Assembly: GCA_945889495.1 (NCBI GenBank)
Contig: CAMDBU010000054.1
Coordinates: 1-34,507 of the forward strand
Length of the DNA stretch: 34,507 bases
Direction of reading: 5' to 3'
Origin: Syntrophobacter sp. SbD2
GTDB lineage: Bacteria; Desulfobacterota; Binatia; UBA9968
Position 1 is the stretch's first letter. Every line of letters begins with the position of its first letter. The notes below the pieces were generated by a model, which saw only the letters and a program-made list of their open reading frames with translations, searched no databases and was not told the origin of the DNA. The position numbers and the translations under genes were made by a program. Shown here in pieces: positions 24,524 to 32,115 of the stretch.

Positions 24524-26107
24524 ATGGATAATGTTGTGAATGAAGAAGAATTAAAGTTGCATGACGGACATGATGACGAGTTCGATGACGAAGAAGCGAT
24601 GATGGATGAAAACCATCCGATGTGGCGCTCGGAGCGGATCACGCTCAACTCCGTCGGTATCGACATCGGCTCGTCGACTTCCCATTTGATTTTTTCCCGG
24701 CTGACCCTGCGGCGCCAGGGCGTGGCGCTGTCGTCGCGCTTCGTCGTGGTCAACCGCGAGATTATCCATGAGTCGCCGATTCTGCTCACGCCTTACGTCG
24801 ACAAGACCACCATCGACACCAACAAGCTGGGCGATTTTATTCATGAGGCTTACCGGTTGTCGGGCTTGACGCCGGAGGACATCGACACCGGCGCGGTGAT
24901 CGTCACCGGCGAAGCGGTGAAAAAGAAAAACGCCGAGGCGATCGCCGCGCTATTTTCCGCCGAGGCGGGGAAATTTATCTGCGCCACCGCCGGTCATAAT
25001 TTGGAATCGATCCTGGCCGCCTACGGCTCCGGCGCGGTACATATGACCTATCACGAAGGCGGCGACTTCACGGTCATGAACGTCGACATCGGCGGCGGCA
25101 CCAGCAAGATCGCCATCGTCAAAGAGGGGCGGGTGATCGACACCTGCGCCGTCGAAGTGGGCGCGCGGCTGATCGCCATGGATGAAAACGGCGTCATCAC
25201 CCGGCTCGAAGACACCGCGCTCAAGTTCGCCAAGATGGCCGGCATCGAAGGGCTGAAACTGGGCGGGACGATGAGCGAGGAGCAAAAGGACAAGTTCGCG
25301 GAGAAACTGGCCGAGTCGCTGTTTGAAGTCTTGGAACGCGGTAAGCTGTCGCCGGAAGTGGCGGACCTCTTGCTGACGCCGAATATCGACTTCAAGGATC
25401 CGATCCACGCGGTGATGTTTTCGGGCGGGGTTTCCGAATTCGTCTACGGCTACGAAAAGCGCAATCTCGGCGATCTCGGCGCCTACCTGGGCAAAAAAGT
25501 TCGCGCCAAAACTAATCAATTGGCCGGCGGCAAGATTGCGCTGCGGCCGGCCGAAGTGCGCATTCGCGCCACGGTCATCGGTGCGTCGCAGTACACCGTG
25601 CAGGTGAGCGGCAATACGATTTATTTATCCCATCCGGAGCTGCTGCCCTTGCGCAACCTGCAAGTGGTGACGCCGATCTTCGAGCAAAAGGAAACCATCA
25701 GCGTGACCGAAGTGAAAGACGCGGTGGCAAAGGCGCTGGCACGCTTTGACGCCGATGATATTGACCGCGCGGTAGCTTTGGCGATCCGCTGGGAGTTGGG
25801 ACCCTCCTATCCATTGATCCGCACCTTGGCCGAGGGCTTGGTCCAGGCGATGAAGGGCCATATCGACAACGGCCAGCCGCTGGTGTTGGTGTTCGACGCC
25901 GATATCGCCAAGCTGATGGGCAATATCATCGAGCGCGAGCTGATTCCTGGCGCCGGGATTATTTCCATCGACGGCATCGATCTGAAAGATTTCGACTTCG
26001 TCGACATCGGCCAGGAGCTGCCCGACGCCAAGGCGGTGCCGGTGGTGATCAAGTCGTTGATCTTTCGCAACACCGAACATGGCCGCGGCCACCATGTGAA
26101 GCAATAG
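24524..26107 (+). CDS. EutA-type ASKHA ATPase (ethanolamine ammonia-lyase reactivase family)
   Basis: A 527-residue protein with the ASKHA (actin/Hsp70-like) ATPase motifs: GIDIGSSTSHLIFSRL (about residues 41-56), the second phosphate motif NVDIGGGTSKIAIVKEG (about 187-203) and the adenosine-pocket MFSGGVSEFVYGYE (about 296-309). An acidic tail at the N-terminus (EEELKLHDGHDDEFDDEE) is unusual. Overall it resembles EutA, which releases damaged cobalamin from ethanolamine ammonia-lyase. No eutB or eutC or other cobalamin gene is near. Instead it is followed by a small membrane protein, a TPR protein, a ferredoxin and a carboxyltransferase. It may reactivate a different enzyme or have a wholly different client. 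The ATG at 24524 has only a distant AAAGGA upstream. Confidence 0.75.
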   Translation: MDNVVNEEELKLHDGHDDEFDDEEAMMDENHPMWRSERITLNSVGIDIGSSTSHLIFSRLTLRRQGVALSSRFVVVNREIIHESPILLTPYVDKTTIDTNKLGDFIHEAYRLSGLTPEDIDTGAVIVTGEAVKKKNAEAIAALFSAEAGKFICATAGHNLESILAAYGSGAVHMTYHEGGDFTVMNVDIGGGTSKIAIVKEGRVIDTCAVEVGARLIAMDENGVITRLEDTALKFAKMAGIEGLKLGGTMSEEQKDKFAEKLAESLFEVLERGKLSPEVADLLLTPNIDFKDPIHAVMFSGGVSEFVYGYEKRNLGDLGAYLGKKVRAKTNQLAGGKIALRPAEVRIRATVIGASQYTVQVSGNTIYLSHPELLPLRNLQVVTPIFEQKETISVTEVKDAVAKALARFDADDIDRAVALAIRWELGPSYPLIRTLAEGLVQAMKGHIDNGQPLVLVFDADIAKLMGNIIERELIPGAGIISIDGIDLKDFDFVDIGQELPDAKAVPVVIKSLIFRNTEHGRGHHVKQ

Positions 26108-26112
26108 GTCCG

Positions 26113-26141
26113 CGCGCCGCTGGCGGCATGCCCGCGGCGCG
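26113..26141 (+). terminator. GC-rich hairpin after the EutA-like gene
   Basis: CGCGCCGC (26113-26120) and GCGGCGCG (26134-26141) form a perfect 8-bp stem, starting 6 bases after the stop codon. No T-run follows, so it would not be an efficient intrinsic terminator, but it could stop or stabilise the transcript before the next promoter. Confidence 0.35.
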
Positions 26142-26154
26142 ACCCTAGATCACA

Positions 26155-26183
26155 TTGACTTCCTGCGAGATTTCTAATATTTT
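26155..26183 (+). promoter_or_regulatory. Strong sigma-70-like promoter for the carboxyltransferase operon
   Basis: TTGACT (26155-26160), exactly 17 bases, then TATTTT (26178-26183), followed by an A/T-rich start region. The first gene begins at 26220. This promoter separates the downstream genes from the EutA-like gene, so they may be regulated apart. Confidence 0.6.
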
Positions 26184-26219
26184 TTTTGAAAATCGTTAAG
26201 ATACGGGTGTTTAACATTT

Positions 26220-26405
26220 ATGGAAGAACCCACTGGACTACACAATTTTCTCGAGATCGTGACCAAGCCGGATAACATTCCGATCGTTGGCATGTTGATC
26301 TTGGTGATTTTCTTCACTTGGCTTGGCTTGAAGGAAGCTTTCAAGAACGACAAGCTGATCGAAGAAGGCCGGGAAGACGAGATCGCCAACGAAATGTGGA
26401 AATAA
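26220..26405 (+). CDS. Small single-helix membrane protein
   Basis: A 61-residue protein with one transmembrane helix (about residues 20-40, IPIVGMLILVIFFTWLGLKE), an N-terminal MEEPTGLHNFLEIVTKPD outside and a charged tail (KNDKLIEEGREDEIANEMWK). I do not recognise the family. The start has no Shine-Dalgarno and lies about 35 bases after the promoter. Its stop codon is directly followed by the ATG of the TPR gene, so the two are translationally coupled. The length and layout suggest a membrane anchor for a complex formed by the downstream proteins. A chance frame is unlikely because of the clear helix and the tight spacing. Confidence 0.7.
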   Translation: MEEPTGLHNFLEIVTKPDNIPIVGMLILVIFFTWLGLKEAFKNDKLIEEGREDEIANEMWK

Positions 26406-27251
26406 ATGGCGCATAAGTGGTTGGCGCTGCTAACCGCCGCCCTGGCAATCGCTTCAGCGATACCTTTCTCCCTCGCCGCCGAATTTTCCGCCCCCTTCGC
26501 AAACGACAAACGCTGGGAACAGGCGCGTAAAGATCTCGCCCAGGGTAAGGCCGCCGAAGCTAGAGCCGCATTCGAGGAGCTGCTCAGGCAATATCCCAAT
26601 GACGCCGACTTGCATCTGTTTCACGGCATGGCGCTGCTCAGGCTGCGCGATCCCCAGACGGCGATCCTGTCGATCAAACGCGCCATCGGCATAAATGGCG
26701 AACATGTCGATGCCAGAACTCTATTGGGCTATGTCGAGTTAGAAATCCGCGGCGACATTCCGGCGGCGATCAAAGAGTATCGTAAGGTCATCGAGCTGCG
26801 GCCCAACTTGGCCGACGCCCATAGCAACCTGGCGGTGGCGCTGAAAAAGCAGGGCGATTTGGACGGCGCTACGGCGAGTTTGAACAAAGCGCTCGAACTC
26901 AAGCCCGACAATGTCGGCGCGCTGACCACCCGCGGCAGCGTTTTCGCCGAACTGGGCAAGTGGTCCGAGGCGCGGCGCGATTTCGAACAGGCGCTCAAGC
27001 TCAGCCCCAGCGATGAAGGCGCGCTCTACGGCCTGTCCCAAGCGTTGCGCGAGGCCAAGGAGTACGGCGCCGCCCAGAGCGCACTCAGCGAACTGATTTC
27101 ACGCTCGGGCAATTTTGTATACTGGCTCGAGTGGGGCCGGGTGGTAATGATCCGTTATTGGTGGGCGTTGCTCCTGGTCGCCATCGGCTGGGCGGCCAAG
27201 GGCAAGTTACGCGGTAAGTTCATGAAAGCGAGGACGGAAGCGAATGGCTGA
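26406..27251 (+). CDS. TPR protein with signal peptide and C-terminal membrane helix
   Basis: A 281-residue protein. The first 25 residues (MAHKWLALLTAALAIASAIP) are a signal sequence. Residues about 35-235 are six or so TPR repeats, for example AIKEYRKVIELRPNLADAHS and NLAVALKKQGDLDGATASLN, then GSVFAELGKWSEARRDFEQA. A single helix near the end (about 240-262, MIRYWWALLLVAIGWAAKG) and a basic tail anchor it. Its stop overlaps the ferredoxin start by 8 bases. TPR repeats in such places usually bind partner proteins, so it may recruit another subunit to the membrane. No catalytic motif is visible. Confidence 0.8.
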   Translation: MAHKWLALLTAALAIASAIPFSLAAEFSAPFANDKRWEQARKDLAQGKAAEARAAFEELLRQYPNDADLHLFHGMALLRLRDPQTAILSIKRAIGINGEHVDARTLLGYVELEIRGDIPAAIKEYRKVIELRPNLADAHSNLAVALKKQGDLDGATASLNKALELKPDNVGALTTRGSVFAELGKWSEARRDFEQALKLSPSDEGALYGLSQALREAKEYGAAQSALSELISRSGNFVYWLEWGRVVMIRYWWALLLVAIGWAAKGKLRGKFMKARTEANG

Positions 27252-27789
27252 GGCAAAAAAGCGCAAAGGTACGGCTCTCTTGGCGGTGATGGACGAGAAC
27301 TGCTCAAGCTGCGCCGGTTCGCCGATCTGCGAAGCTCACTGTCCGGTGGACGACTGCATCAATTTACTTTACGAGGAACTGCCCGGCGGCGGCTTGAAGC
27401 CCTATCGGGTGTTTGTCGACAACGACAAGTGCATCGGCTGCCAGATGTGTTTCAGCGACGATCTCACCAAGGTCCAGCAGCACAAAGATACCGGCGAGAT
27501 TTTCTACGAGTACGCCAATAAGTTTTACGACGCCAATCGCAAGCCGGTGGCGGCCGACGCCGTGCCCAAACGGATTTCCCTGCAACTGATCGGCACCGAG
27601 TCGGAGGACCGCTTGGACAAAAAAATCTGTCCCTGGGACGCCATCAAAATGCATGAATTCGAAGATGGCCTGGCCCAGTCGGAGTATTTCTACGATCAGA
27701 GCAAGTTAAAGCAGGTCAACGGCATGTACGTCATCGACGCCAAGGAGAAAGCTCGCTTGGAAGACAAGCAGAGCGATCTCTACGATTAG
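27244..27789 (+). CDS. Ferredoxin-like protein with an interrupted second 4Fe-4S motif
   Basis: A 181-residue soluble protein. The first cysteine set is C20-x2-C23-x5-C29-x3-C33 (NCSSCAGSPICEAHCP), with an extra C38. The second set is C63-x2-C66-x2-C69 (KCIGCQMC), but its fourth ligand is not in the usual position. A CPWDAIKM motif that looks like the missing part appears only at C129, after 59 inserted residues. This gives two 4Fe-4S clusters with an insertion inside the second motif. The gene overlaps the TPR gene by 8 bases, so they should be made together. A ferredoxin next to a carboxyltransferase suggests electron transfer linked to carboxylation or decarboxylation, or a redox partner of another subunit. 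The insertion is not a cloning artefact, as the frame is intact throughout. Confidence 0.75.
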   Translation: MAEAKKRKGTALLAVMDENCSSCAGSPICEAHCPVDDCINLLYEELPGGGLKPYRVFVDNDKCIGCQMCFSDDLTKVQQHKDTGEIFYEYANKFYDANRKPVAADAVPKRISLQLIGTESEDRLDKKICPWDAIKMHEFEDGLAQSEYFYDQSKLKQVNGMYVIDAKEKARLEDKQSDLYD

Positions 27790-27815
27790 ACCGACCCCAA
27801 AGGGAGCCCACGCAT

Positions 27816-29189
27816 ATGGCGGGTAAGATCGAAATCATGGAAACCGTGTTGCGCGACGCGCACCAGTGTCTGGTGGCGACACGCATGCCAACTGAAGACA
27901 TGCTGCCGATTGCCGCCGAGCTCGATGACGTGGGCTATTGGTCATTGGAGACCTGGGGCGGGGCGACCTTCGACGCGACACTGCGATTTCTTAAAGAATG
28001 TCCCTGGGAGCGCCTGCGCAAGCTGCGCAAGGCGATGCCCAAGACCCGTTTCCAAATGCTCCTGCGCGGCCAAAACGTGGTCGGCTACAAGAATTATCCC
28101 GACGATATCGTGGAAGCCTTTGTGCAGCGGTCGGCGGCCAACGGTATCGATGTGTTCCGCATCTTCGACGCCATGAACGATGTGCGCAACATGAAGACCG
28201 CCATCGCGGCCGGTTTGAAAACCGGCAAGCTGGTCGAAGGCACGGTGTGTTACACCATCAGTCCGGTGCATTCGCCGGATTATTTTCTCCGGATCGCGGA
28301 AAAGCTCGCCGACATGGGCGTGCAGATTATTTGCTTGAAGGACATGGGCGGCTTGCTGGCGCCCTATGCGGCCTACGAGATCATCAAAAAAATCAAAACG
28401 CGCATACCGCTGCCGCTGCATCTGCATTCGCACTGCACCGCCGGCTTGGCGCAGATGACTTACATGATGGCCATCGAGGCCGGCGTCGACATTGTCGACA
28501 CGGCGATCTCGCCGTTCTCCCAAGGCACCTCGCAACCGGCGACGGAGCAAATTGTCGCCGGTCTCATGGGCACGCCCCATGATACCGGGCTCGATCTCGC
28601 CAAGCTCGCTAAGATCGCTGAATATTTTTATCGCATCCGGCCCAACTACCGGGAGTTCGAAAGCCCGGTCAACAATCAGATCAAGCCCGATGTGCTGATC
28701 TCGCAGATCCCCGGCGGCATGTTGTCCAATCTAGTCGCGCAGCTGCGCCAGCAGAAGGCCGAGGATAAATTGGAAGCGGTGTTGGCCGAGATGCCGTCGG
28801 TGCGCAAAGACTTGGGCTACCCGCCGCTGGTCACCCCGACCAGCCAAATGGTCGGCGCCCAGGCCGCGCTCAACGTCATGACCGGCAAACGTTATTCCGT
28901 GGTCGCCATGGAAACGCGAAATTATGTCATGGGCCTATACGGCGAAGCACCGGGCGAGATCGGCGCCGAGATCAAGGAAAAAATTCTCGGCAAAAAAGAA
29001 CCGATCACCTGCCGTCCGGCGGACTTGCTCAAGCCGGGGTTGGAAAAAGCCCGCGCCGAGGCCGGCGCCATGGCCAAGAGCGAAGAGGACGTGCTCACCT
29101 ACGCGCTGTTTCCTGAGATCGCTAAGGACTATTTTCTGTACCGGGATGGGGTCGCCGAGAGGCAACCGGCAACAGCCGTTACGCAATAG
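27816..29189 (+). CDS. Biotin-dependent carboxyltransferase subunit (5S/PycB/OadA-type)
   Basis: A 457-residue HMGL-like TIM barrel with a PYC_OADA-type C-terminus. Key pieces: LRDAHQC (residues 12-18, metal and pyruvate binding), LLRGQNVVGYKNYPDDIVEA, the carboxylated-lysine motif ICLKDMGG (K175) and HLHSHCTAG (H202 and H204, metal ligands). SQIPGGMLSNLVAQL (about 300) and GYPPLVTPTSQMVGAQA are typical of the group. It has no biotin-carrier domain; the last residues are not an MKM motif. It could be the 5S subunit of methylmalonyl-CoA carboxyltransferase, pyruvate carboxylase subunit B or oxaloacetate decarboxylase alpha. The usual partners, a biotin carboxylase and a biotinyl protein, are not in the window. 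AAGGGAG precedes the ATG. A terminator follows. Confidence 0.85.
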   Translation: MAGKIEIMETVLRDAHQCLVATRMPTEDMLPIAAELDDVGYWSLETWGGATFDATLRFLKECPWERLRKLRKAMPKTRFQMLLRGQNVVGYKNYPDDIVEAFVQRSAANGIDVFRIFDAMNDVRNMKTAIAAGLKTGKLVEGTVCYTISPVHSPDYFLRIAEKLADMGVQIICLKDMGGLLAPYAAYEIIKKIKTRIPLPLHLHSHCTAGLAQMTYMMAIEAGVDIVDTAISPFSQGTSQPATEQIVAGLMGTPHDTGLDLAKLAKIAEYFYRIRPNYREFESPVNNQIKPDVLISQIPGGMLSNLVAQLRQQKAEDKLEAVLAEMPSVRKDLGYPPLVTPTSQMVGAQAALNVMTGKRYSVVAMETRNYVMGLYGEAPGEIGAEIKEKILGKKEPITCRPADLLKPGLEKARAEAGAMAKSEEDVLTYALFPEIAKDYFLYRDGVAERQPATAVTQ

Positions 29190-29228
29190 TCACGGCCAGG
29201 GGATGGCGCCACCTTTTGACTTTGACTT

Positions 29229-29296
29229 GTCATGCCGGCGTAGCCCGGCATCCGTTCGATCCGCCCCGCCTGGATACCGGCCTACGCCGGTATGAC
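29229..29296. repeat. Interspersed inverted repeat (GCCGGCGTAG type)
   Basis: GTCATGCCGGCGTAGCCCGG (start of left arm, 29229) and its inverted partner ending CTACGCCGGTATGAC (29296) form a hairpin with 25-base arms and an 18-base loop. This matches the general pattern of short REP-like intergenic repeats (TGTCATgCCGGCxxxG) seen in many proteobacterial genomes. Confidence 0.7.
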
Positions 29297-29314
29297 GGAA
29301 TCCCCGACCAAATG

Positions 29315-29343
29315 GTCGCCTAGATATTAAAGGCGACTATTTT
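29315..29343 (+). terminator. Intrinsic terminator of the carboxyltransferase operon
   Basis: GTCGCCT (29315-29321) and AGGCGAC (29331-29337) form a 7-bp stem with a 9-base loop, followed by TATTTT. It also lies between convergent genes, 22 bases from the hisG stop. On the minus strand the stem is not followed by a T-run, so it acts mainly on the plus strand. Confidence 0.65.
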
Positions 29344-29365
29344 CGAAGGTGCGCTGAACTAAACG

Positions 29366-30265
29366 CTAGATAATTTTATTGAGCGGGTATTCGATGATGC
29401 CGACGGCGCCGGCTGCGATCAATTTCGGCGCGAGATCGCGCACCACGGATTCTTCGAGCACGCTTTCCACCGAGTACCATTTGACGCCTTTGAGATTGGG
29501 CGCGGGATGGAGCGTCGCAACGGTTGGCGCGGTGATGCTCGGGATCAGGGCGATGACTTTTTCCAAATCGCTTTCCGGCACGTTGAGCTTGATGCCGACT
29601 TTGTTCTCGGCCGACAGCGCGCCCAATAGGAGCATTTTGATCTGTTCGATCTTGGCGCGTTTCCAAGGATCTTCCCAGGCTTTTTTGTTGGCGATCAACT
29701 GCGGGCAGGATTCCATCAGTTCGTGAATAATATCCAAGCCGGCGGCGCGGATGGTCGTGCCGGTCTCGGTGACTTCGACGATGCCGTCGACCAAACCTTC
29801 GGCGGCTTTGGCTTCGGTGGCGCCCCAGGAAAATTCCACTTCCACGGGGATGTTGCGCTCGGCGAAGTAGCGCTTGGTGAAGTTGACCATCTCCGTGGAG
29901 ATGCGCTTGCCTTTCAAGTCTTCGATCTTTTTGATCTGCGAGTCGCGCGGCACGGCGACCACCCAGCGGGTCGGGCGAAAACTGGTCTTCGAGTAGACCA
30001 TCTCGCAAACCACTTCGACGTCAGATTGGTTTTCCAGGGTCCAGTCCTTGCCGGTGATGGCGACGTCGAGCGTCCCCATCTCGACATAACGCGACATCTC
30101 TTGGGGCCGCGCCAGGCTGCAGCGAATCTCGGCGTCGTCGATGGTCGGAAAATAGCTCCGGCTCGATGACGAAATTTTCCAGCCGGATTTCTTGAACAGA
30201 TCGACGGTCATCTGTTCGAGACTGCCTTTGGGAATGCCCAATCTAAGTTGGTTGTTGCCGGCCAT
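29366..30265 (-). CDS. hisG: ATP phosphoribosyltransferase, long form
   Basis: A 299-residue first enzyme of histidine synthesis (ATP and PRPP to phosphoribosyl-ATP). The start matches the family ([18 protein letters not shown]), followed by [20 protein letters not shown] and the PRPP-binding region around [14 protein letters not shown]. The C-terminal part (about 215-299; [20 protein letters not shown] then [10 protein letters not shown]) is the ACT-like regulatory domain of the long HisG. So it should be feedback-inhibited by histidine and need no HisZ. The ATG at 30265 is chosen because a frame to 30328 would run into hisI, which begins at 30657 and stops at 30274. Eight bases separate the two, so they are an operon. 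Confidence 0.92.
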   Translation of the reverse strand: MAGNNQLRLGIPKGSLEQMTVDLFKKSGWKISSSSRSYFPTIDDAEIRCSLARPQEMSRYVEMGTLDVAITGKDWTLENQSDVEVVCEMVYSKTSFRPTRWVVAVPRDSQIKKIEDLKGKRISTEMVNFTKRYFAERNIPVEVEFSWGATEAKAAEGLVDGIVEVTETGTTIRAAGLDIIHELMESCPQLIANKKAWEDPWKRAKIEQIKMLLLGALSAENKVGIKLNVPESDLEKVIALIPSITAPTVATLHPAPNLKGVKWYSVESVLEESVVRDLAPKLIAAGAVGIIEYPLNKII

Positions 30266-30273
30266 GGGAACCC

Positions 30274-30657
30274 TTATTTTTTGTAAACTTCCTTGGGATC
30301 GAAGACGCGCTCGCCGATGACTTGCCAATCGGCGCCGGTGCGCTGGCGGAAAAAACAGCTCCGGTAGCCCTCATGGCAGGCGGCGCCGCCGACCTGATGG
30401 ACTTGAAGCAAAATCGTGTCGGTATCGCAGTCGATGAAGGCGTCTTTGACTTCTTGAAAGTTGCCCGACTCCTCGCCCTTGAACCAGGGGCCTTTGCGCG
30501 AGCGGCTGTAGTAATGGGCTTTGCCGGTCTCGAGAGTTTTCTGCCAGGCCTCTTCGTTCATGTAAGCGACCATCAGCACGTCGCGGCTTTGATGATCCTG
30601 AACGATCACCGGCACCAGGCCGTTGCCTTTGGCGAAATCGATTTTGACATCCGACAT
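30274..30657 (-). CDS. hisI: Phosphoribosyl-AMP cyclohydrolase
   Basis: A 127-residue protein for the third step of histidine synthesis, opening the purine ring of phosphoribosyl-AMP. Metal motif [16 protein letters not shown] (about residues 72-87) holds the CxD ligands, and [12 protein letters not shown] (about 93-104) carries the two other cysteines. [19 protein letters not shown] is the usual substrate-binding stretch. There is no fused HisE domain, so the pyrophosphohydrolase must be encoded elsewhere. GGAG lies 9 bases before the ATG. It is followed directly by hisG. No other his gene is in the window. Confidence 0.93.
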   Translation of the reverse strand: MSDVKIDFAKGNGLVPVIVQDHQSRDVLMVAYMNEEAWQKTLETGKAHYYSRSRKGPWFKGEESGNFQEVKDAFIDCDTDTILLQVHQVGGAACHEGYRSCFFRQRTGADWQVIGERVFDPKEVYKK

Positions 30658-30723
30658 AGGAATTTTCTCCGAAGCTGTTTAGCTAACATAGATAGTAGGG
30701 GGCTTCAACTCTTTGGAACGCGT

Positions 30724-30805
30724 ACCGCAGAGACGCCGAGAAGGCGGAGGAAAGAGTTTCGGATAACTTAGGATCCGAACTCCGCGAACTCCGTGTCTCC
30801 GCGGT
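30724..30805. repeat. Imperfect inverted repeat (ACCGCAGAGACGC type) upstream of hisI
   Basis: ACCGCAGAGACGCCGAGAAG (from 30724) and its inverted partner (30781-30805, ending TGTCTCCGCGGT) form arms of about 25 bases with several mismatches and a 32-base loop. It lies in the 247-base divergent gap between hisI and the aminotransferase. This pattern is common between genes in many deltaproteobacterial and related genomes, so it is a dispersed repeat. It could also carry a hisI promoter, which I could not identify. Confidence 0.65.
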
Positions 30806-30904
30806 GAAAACATCTTTCTTTTTGGTTGGGATTGTCCCGCGTCAAGGTTGAAACCGGTTGGCGATCATGATTATTCCGATGGTGGAACATTCCGGATTCT
30901 CTTT

Positions 30905-32080
30905 ATGGCAGTCATGTCTCAACGGGTCGCCGGTTTCGGCACGACGATCTTCGCCGATATCAACGCGCTCGCAGCCAAGCATGGCGCGGTGAATCTTGGC
31001 CAGGGGGCGCCGGACTTCGACGGGCCGCCGCAGGTGTTGGCGGCGGCGGTGACGGCGGTCAATGGCGCGCTCAATCAGTACGCGCCGGGCATCGGCATGG
31101 CGCCGGTGCGCCAGGCGATCGCCCAGCATGCCGAGCGTTTTTACCAGCAGCGGCTCAATCCCGACACCGACGTGCTGGTCACTTCCGGCGCCACCGAAGC
31201 GATGTTCGCGGCGATCCTCGGCTTGGCCGACGCCGGTGACGAGGTGATCGTGTTCGAGCCGGTGTACGACACCTATGTGCCGAACCTGATCATGGCCGGG
31301 GTGACGCCGCGCTACGTGGCGCTGCGTGGCGAGGATTGGTCCTTCGATCCGGACGAGCTGGCCAAAGCGTTCAACCGGCGCACCAAAGCGATCGTCGTCA
31401 ACACGCCGCATAATCCCACCGGCAAAGTTTTCTCCCGCGCCGAACTGCGCGTCATCGCCGAGCTGTGCCAAAAGCATGATGTCATCGCCATTACCGATGA
31501 GGTCTACGAACATATTCTCTACGACCACGCCAGCCATGTGCGCTTGGCGACGCTCCCCGGCATGGCCGAGCGCACGTTGACCATCAGCAGCTTGGGCAAG
31601 ACTTTCAGCGTCACCGGCTGGAAAATCGGCTGGGCAGTCGGTGCCGCGCCGCTGGTCCATGCGGTCAATCAGGCGCATCAGTTCATCACCTTCGCGGTGT
31701 CGTCGCCGCTCCAGGCCGCGGCGGCCACCGCGCTCAATTTGCCGTTCTCATTCTTCGATAATTTACAGTCGAGCTACCAAGCGCGGCGCGACCGCTTGTT
31801 GCCGGTGTTAAGAGCGGCCGGCTTCAAAGTTTTCAAACCCCAGGGCAGCTACTTCATCATGATCGACTGGCGCGGCGTGGCGCCGAGTTACGTAGAGGAC
31901 GACATGCAGTTTGCCCGCTGGCTGATCGAAGCGGTGGGCGTCGCCTGCATTCCGGCGAGCCCGTTCTACCAAGACTGTGACAAACAGCTGGGCAAATATT
32001 TCGCCCGCTTCGCGGTGTGCAAGAAGGATGAAACCCTCGACGCCGCGGCCGAGCGCTTTGCCAAGCTTGGGAAATTATGA
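30905..32080 (+). CDS. PLP-dependent aminotransferase, class I/II
   Basis: A 391-residue fold-type I aminotransferase, most like the kynurenine/glutamine K/methionine group. Typical motifs: NLGQGAPDFDGPPQV (start), TSGATEAMFAAILGLAD, the NTPHNPTGKVFSRAEL loop, AITDEVYEHILYD and the PLP lysine in SSLGKTFSVTGWKIGW (about residue 238). FARFAVCKKDETLDAAAERF is the usual C-terminal arginine region. The ATG at 30905 is preferred, because the 19 residues that precede it in a longer frame are not conserved-looking. No Shine-Dalgarno is obvious. It runs in the same direction as the methyltransferase, which starts 35 bases after its stop. Substrate choice cannot be read from the sequence. Confidence 0.88.
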   Translation: MAVMSQRVAGFGTTIFADINALAAKHGAVNLGQGAPDFDGPPQVLAAAVTAVNGALNQYAPGIGMAPVRQAIAQHAERFYQQRLNPDTDVLVTSGATEAMFAAILGLADAGDEVIVFEPVYDTYVPNLIMAGVTPRYVALRGEDWSFDPDELAKAFNRRTKAIVVNTPHNPTGKVFSRAELRVIAELCQKHDVIAITDEVYEHILYDHASHVRLATLPGMAERTLTISSLGKTFSVTGWKIGWAVGAAPLVHAVNQAHQFITFAVSSPLQAAAATALNLPFSFFDNLQSSYQARRDRLLPVLRAAGFKVFKPQGSYFIMIDWRGVAPSYVEDDMQFARWLIEAVGVACIPASPFYQDCDKQLGKYFARFAVCKKDETLDAAAERFAKLGKL

Positions 32081-32115
32081 CGATTCAAATAAACCAAACT
32101 TTCGAGGTGATTAGG

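Noticed and set aside
24524-26107. An ethanolamine-utilisation operon
   Set aside because: No eutB, eutC, shell protein or cobalamin adenosyltransferase gene lies nearby. Only the EutA-like protein is present.
30266-30328. A 21-residue longer HisG
   Set aside because: It would overlap hisI and adds residues not seen in the family. ATG at 30265 has AAGGG upstream.
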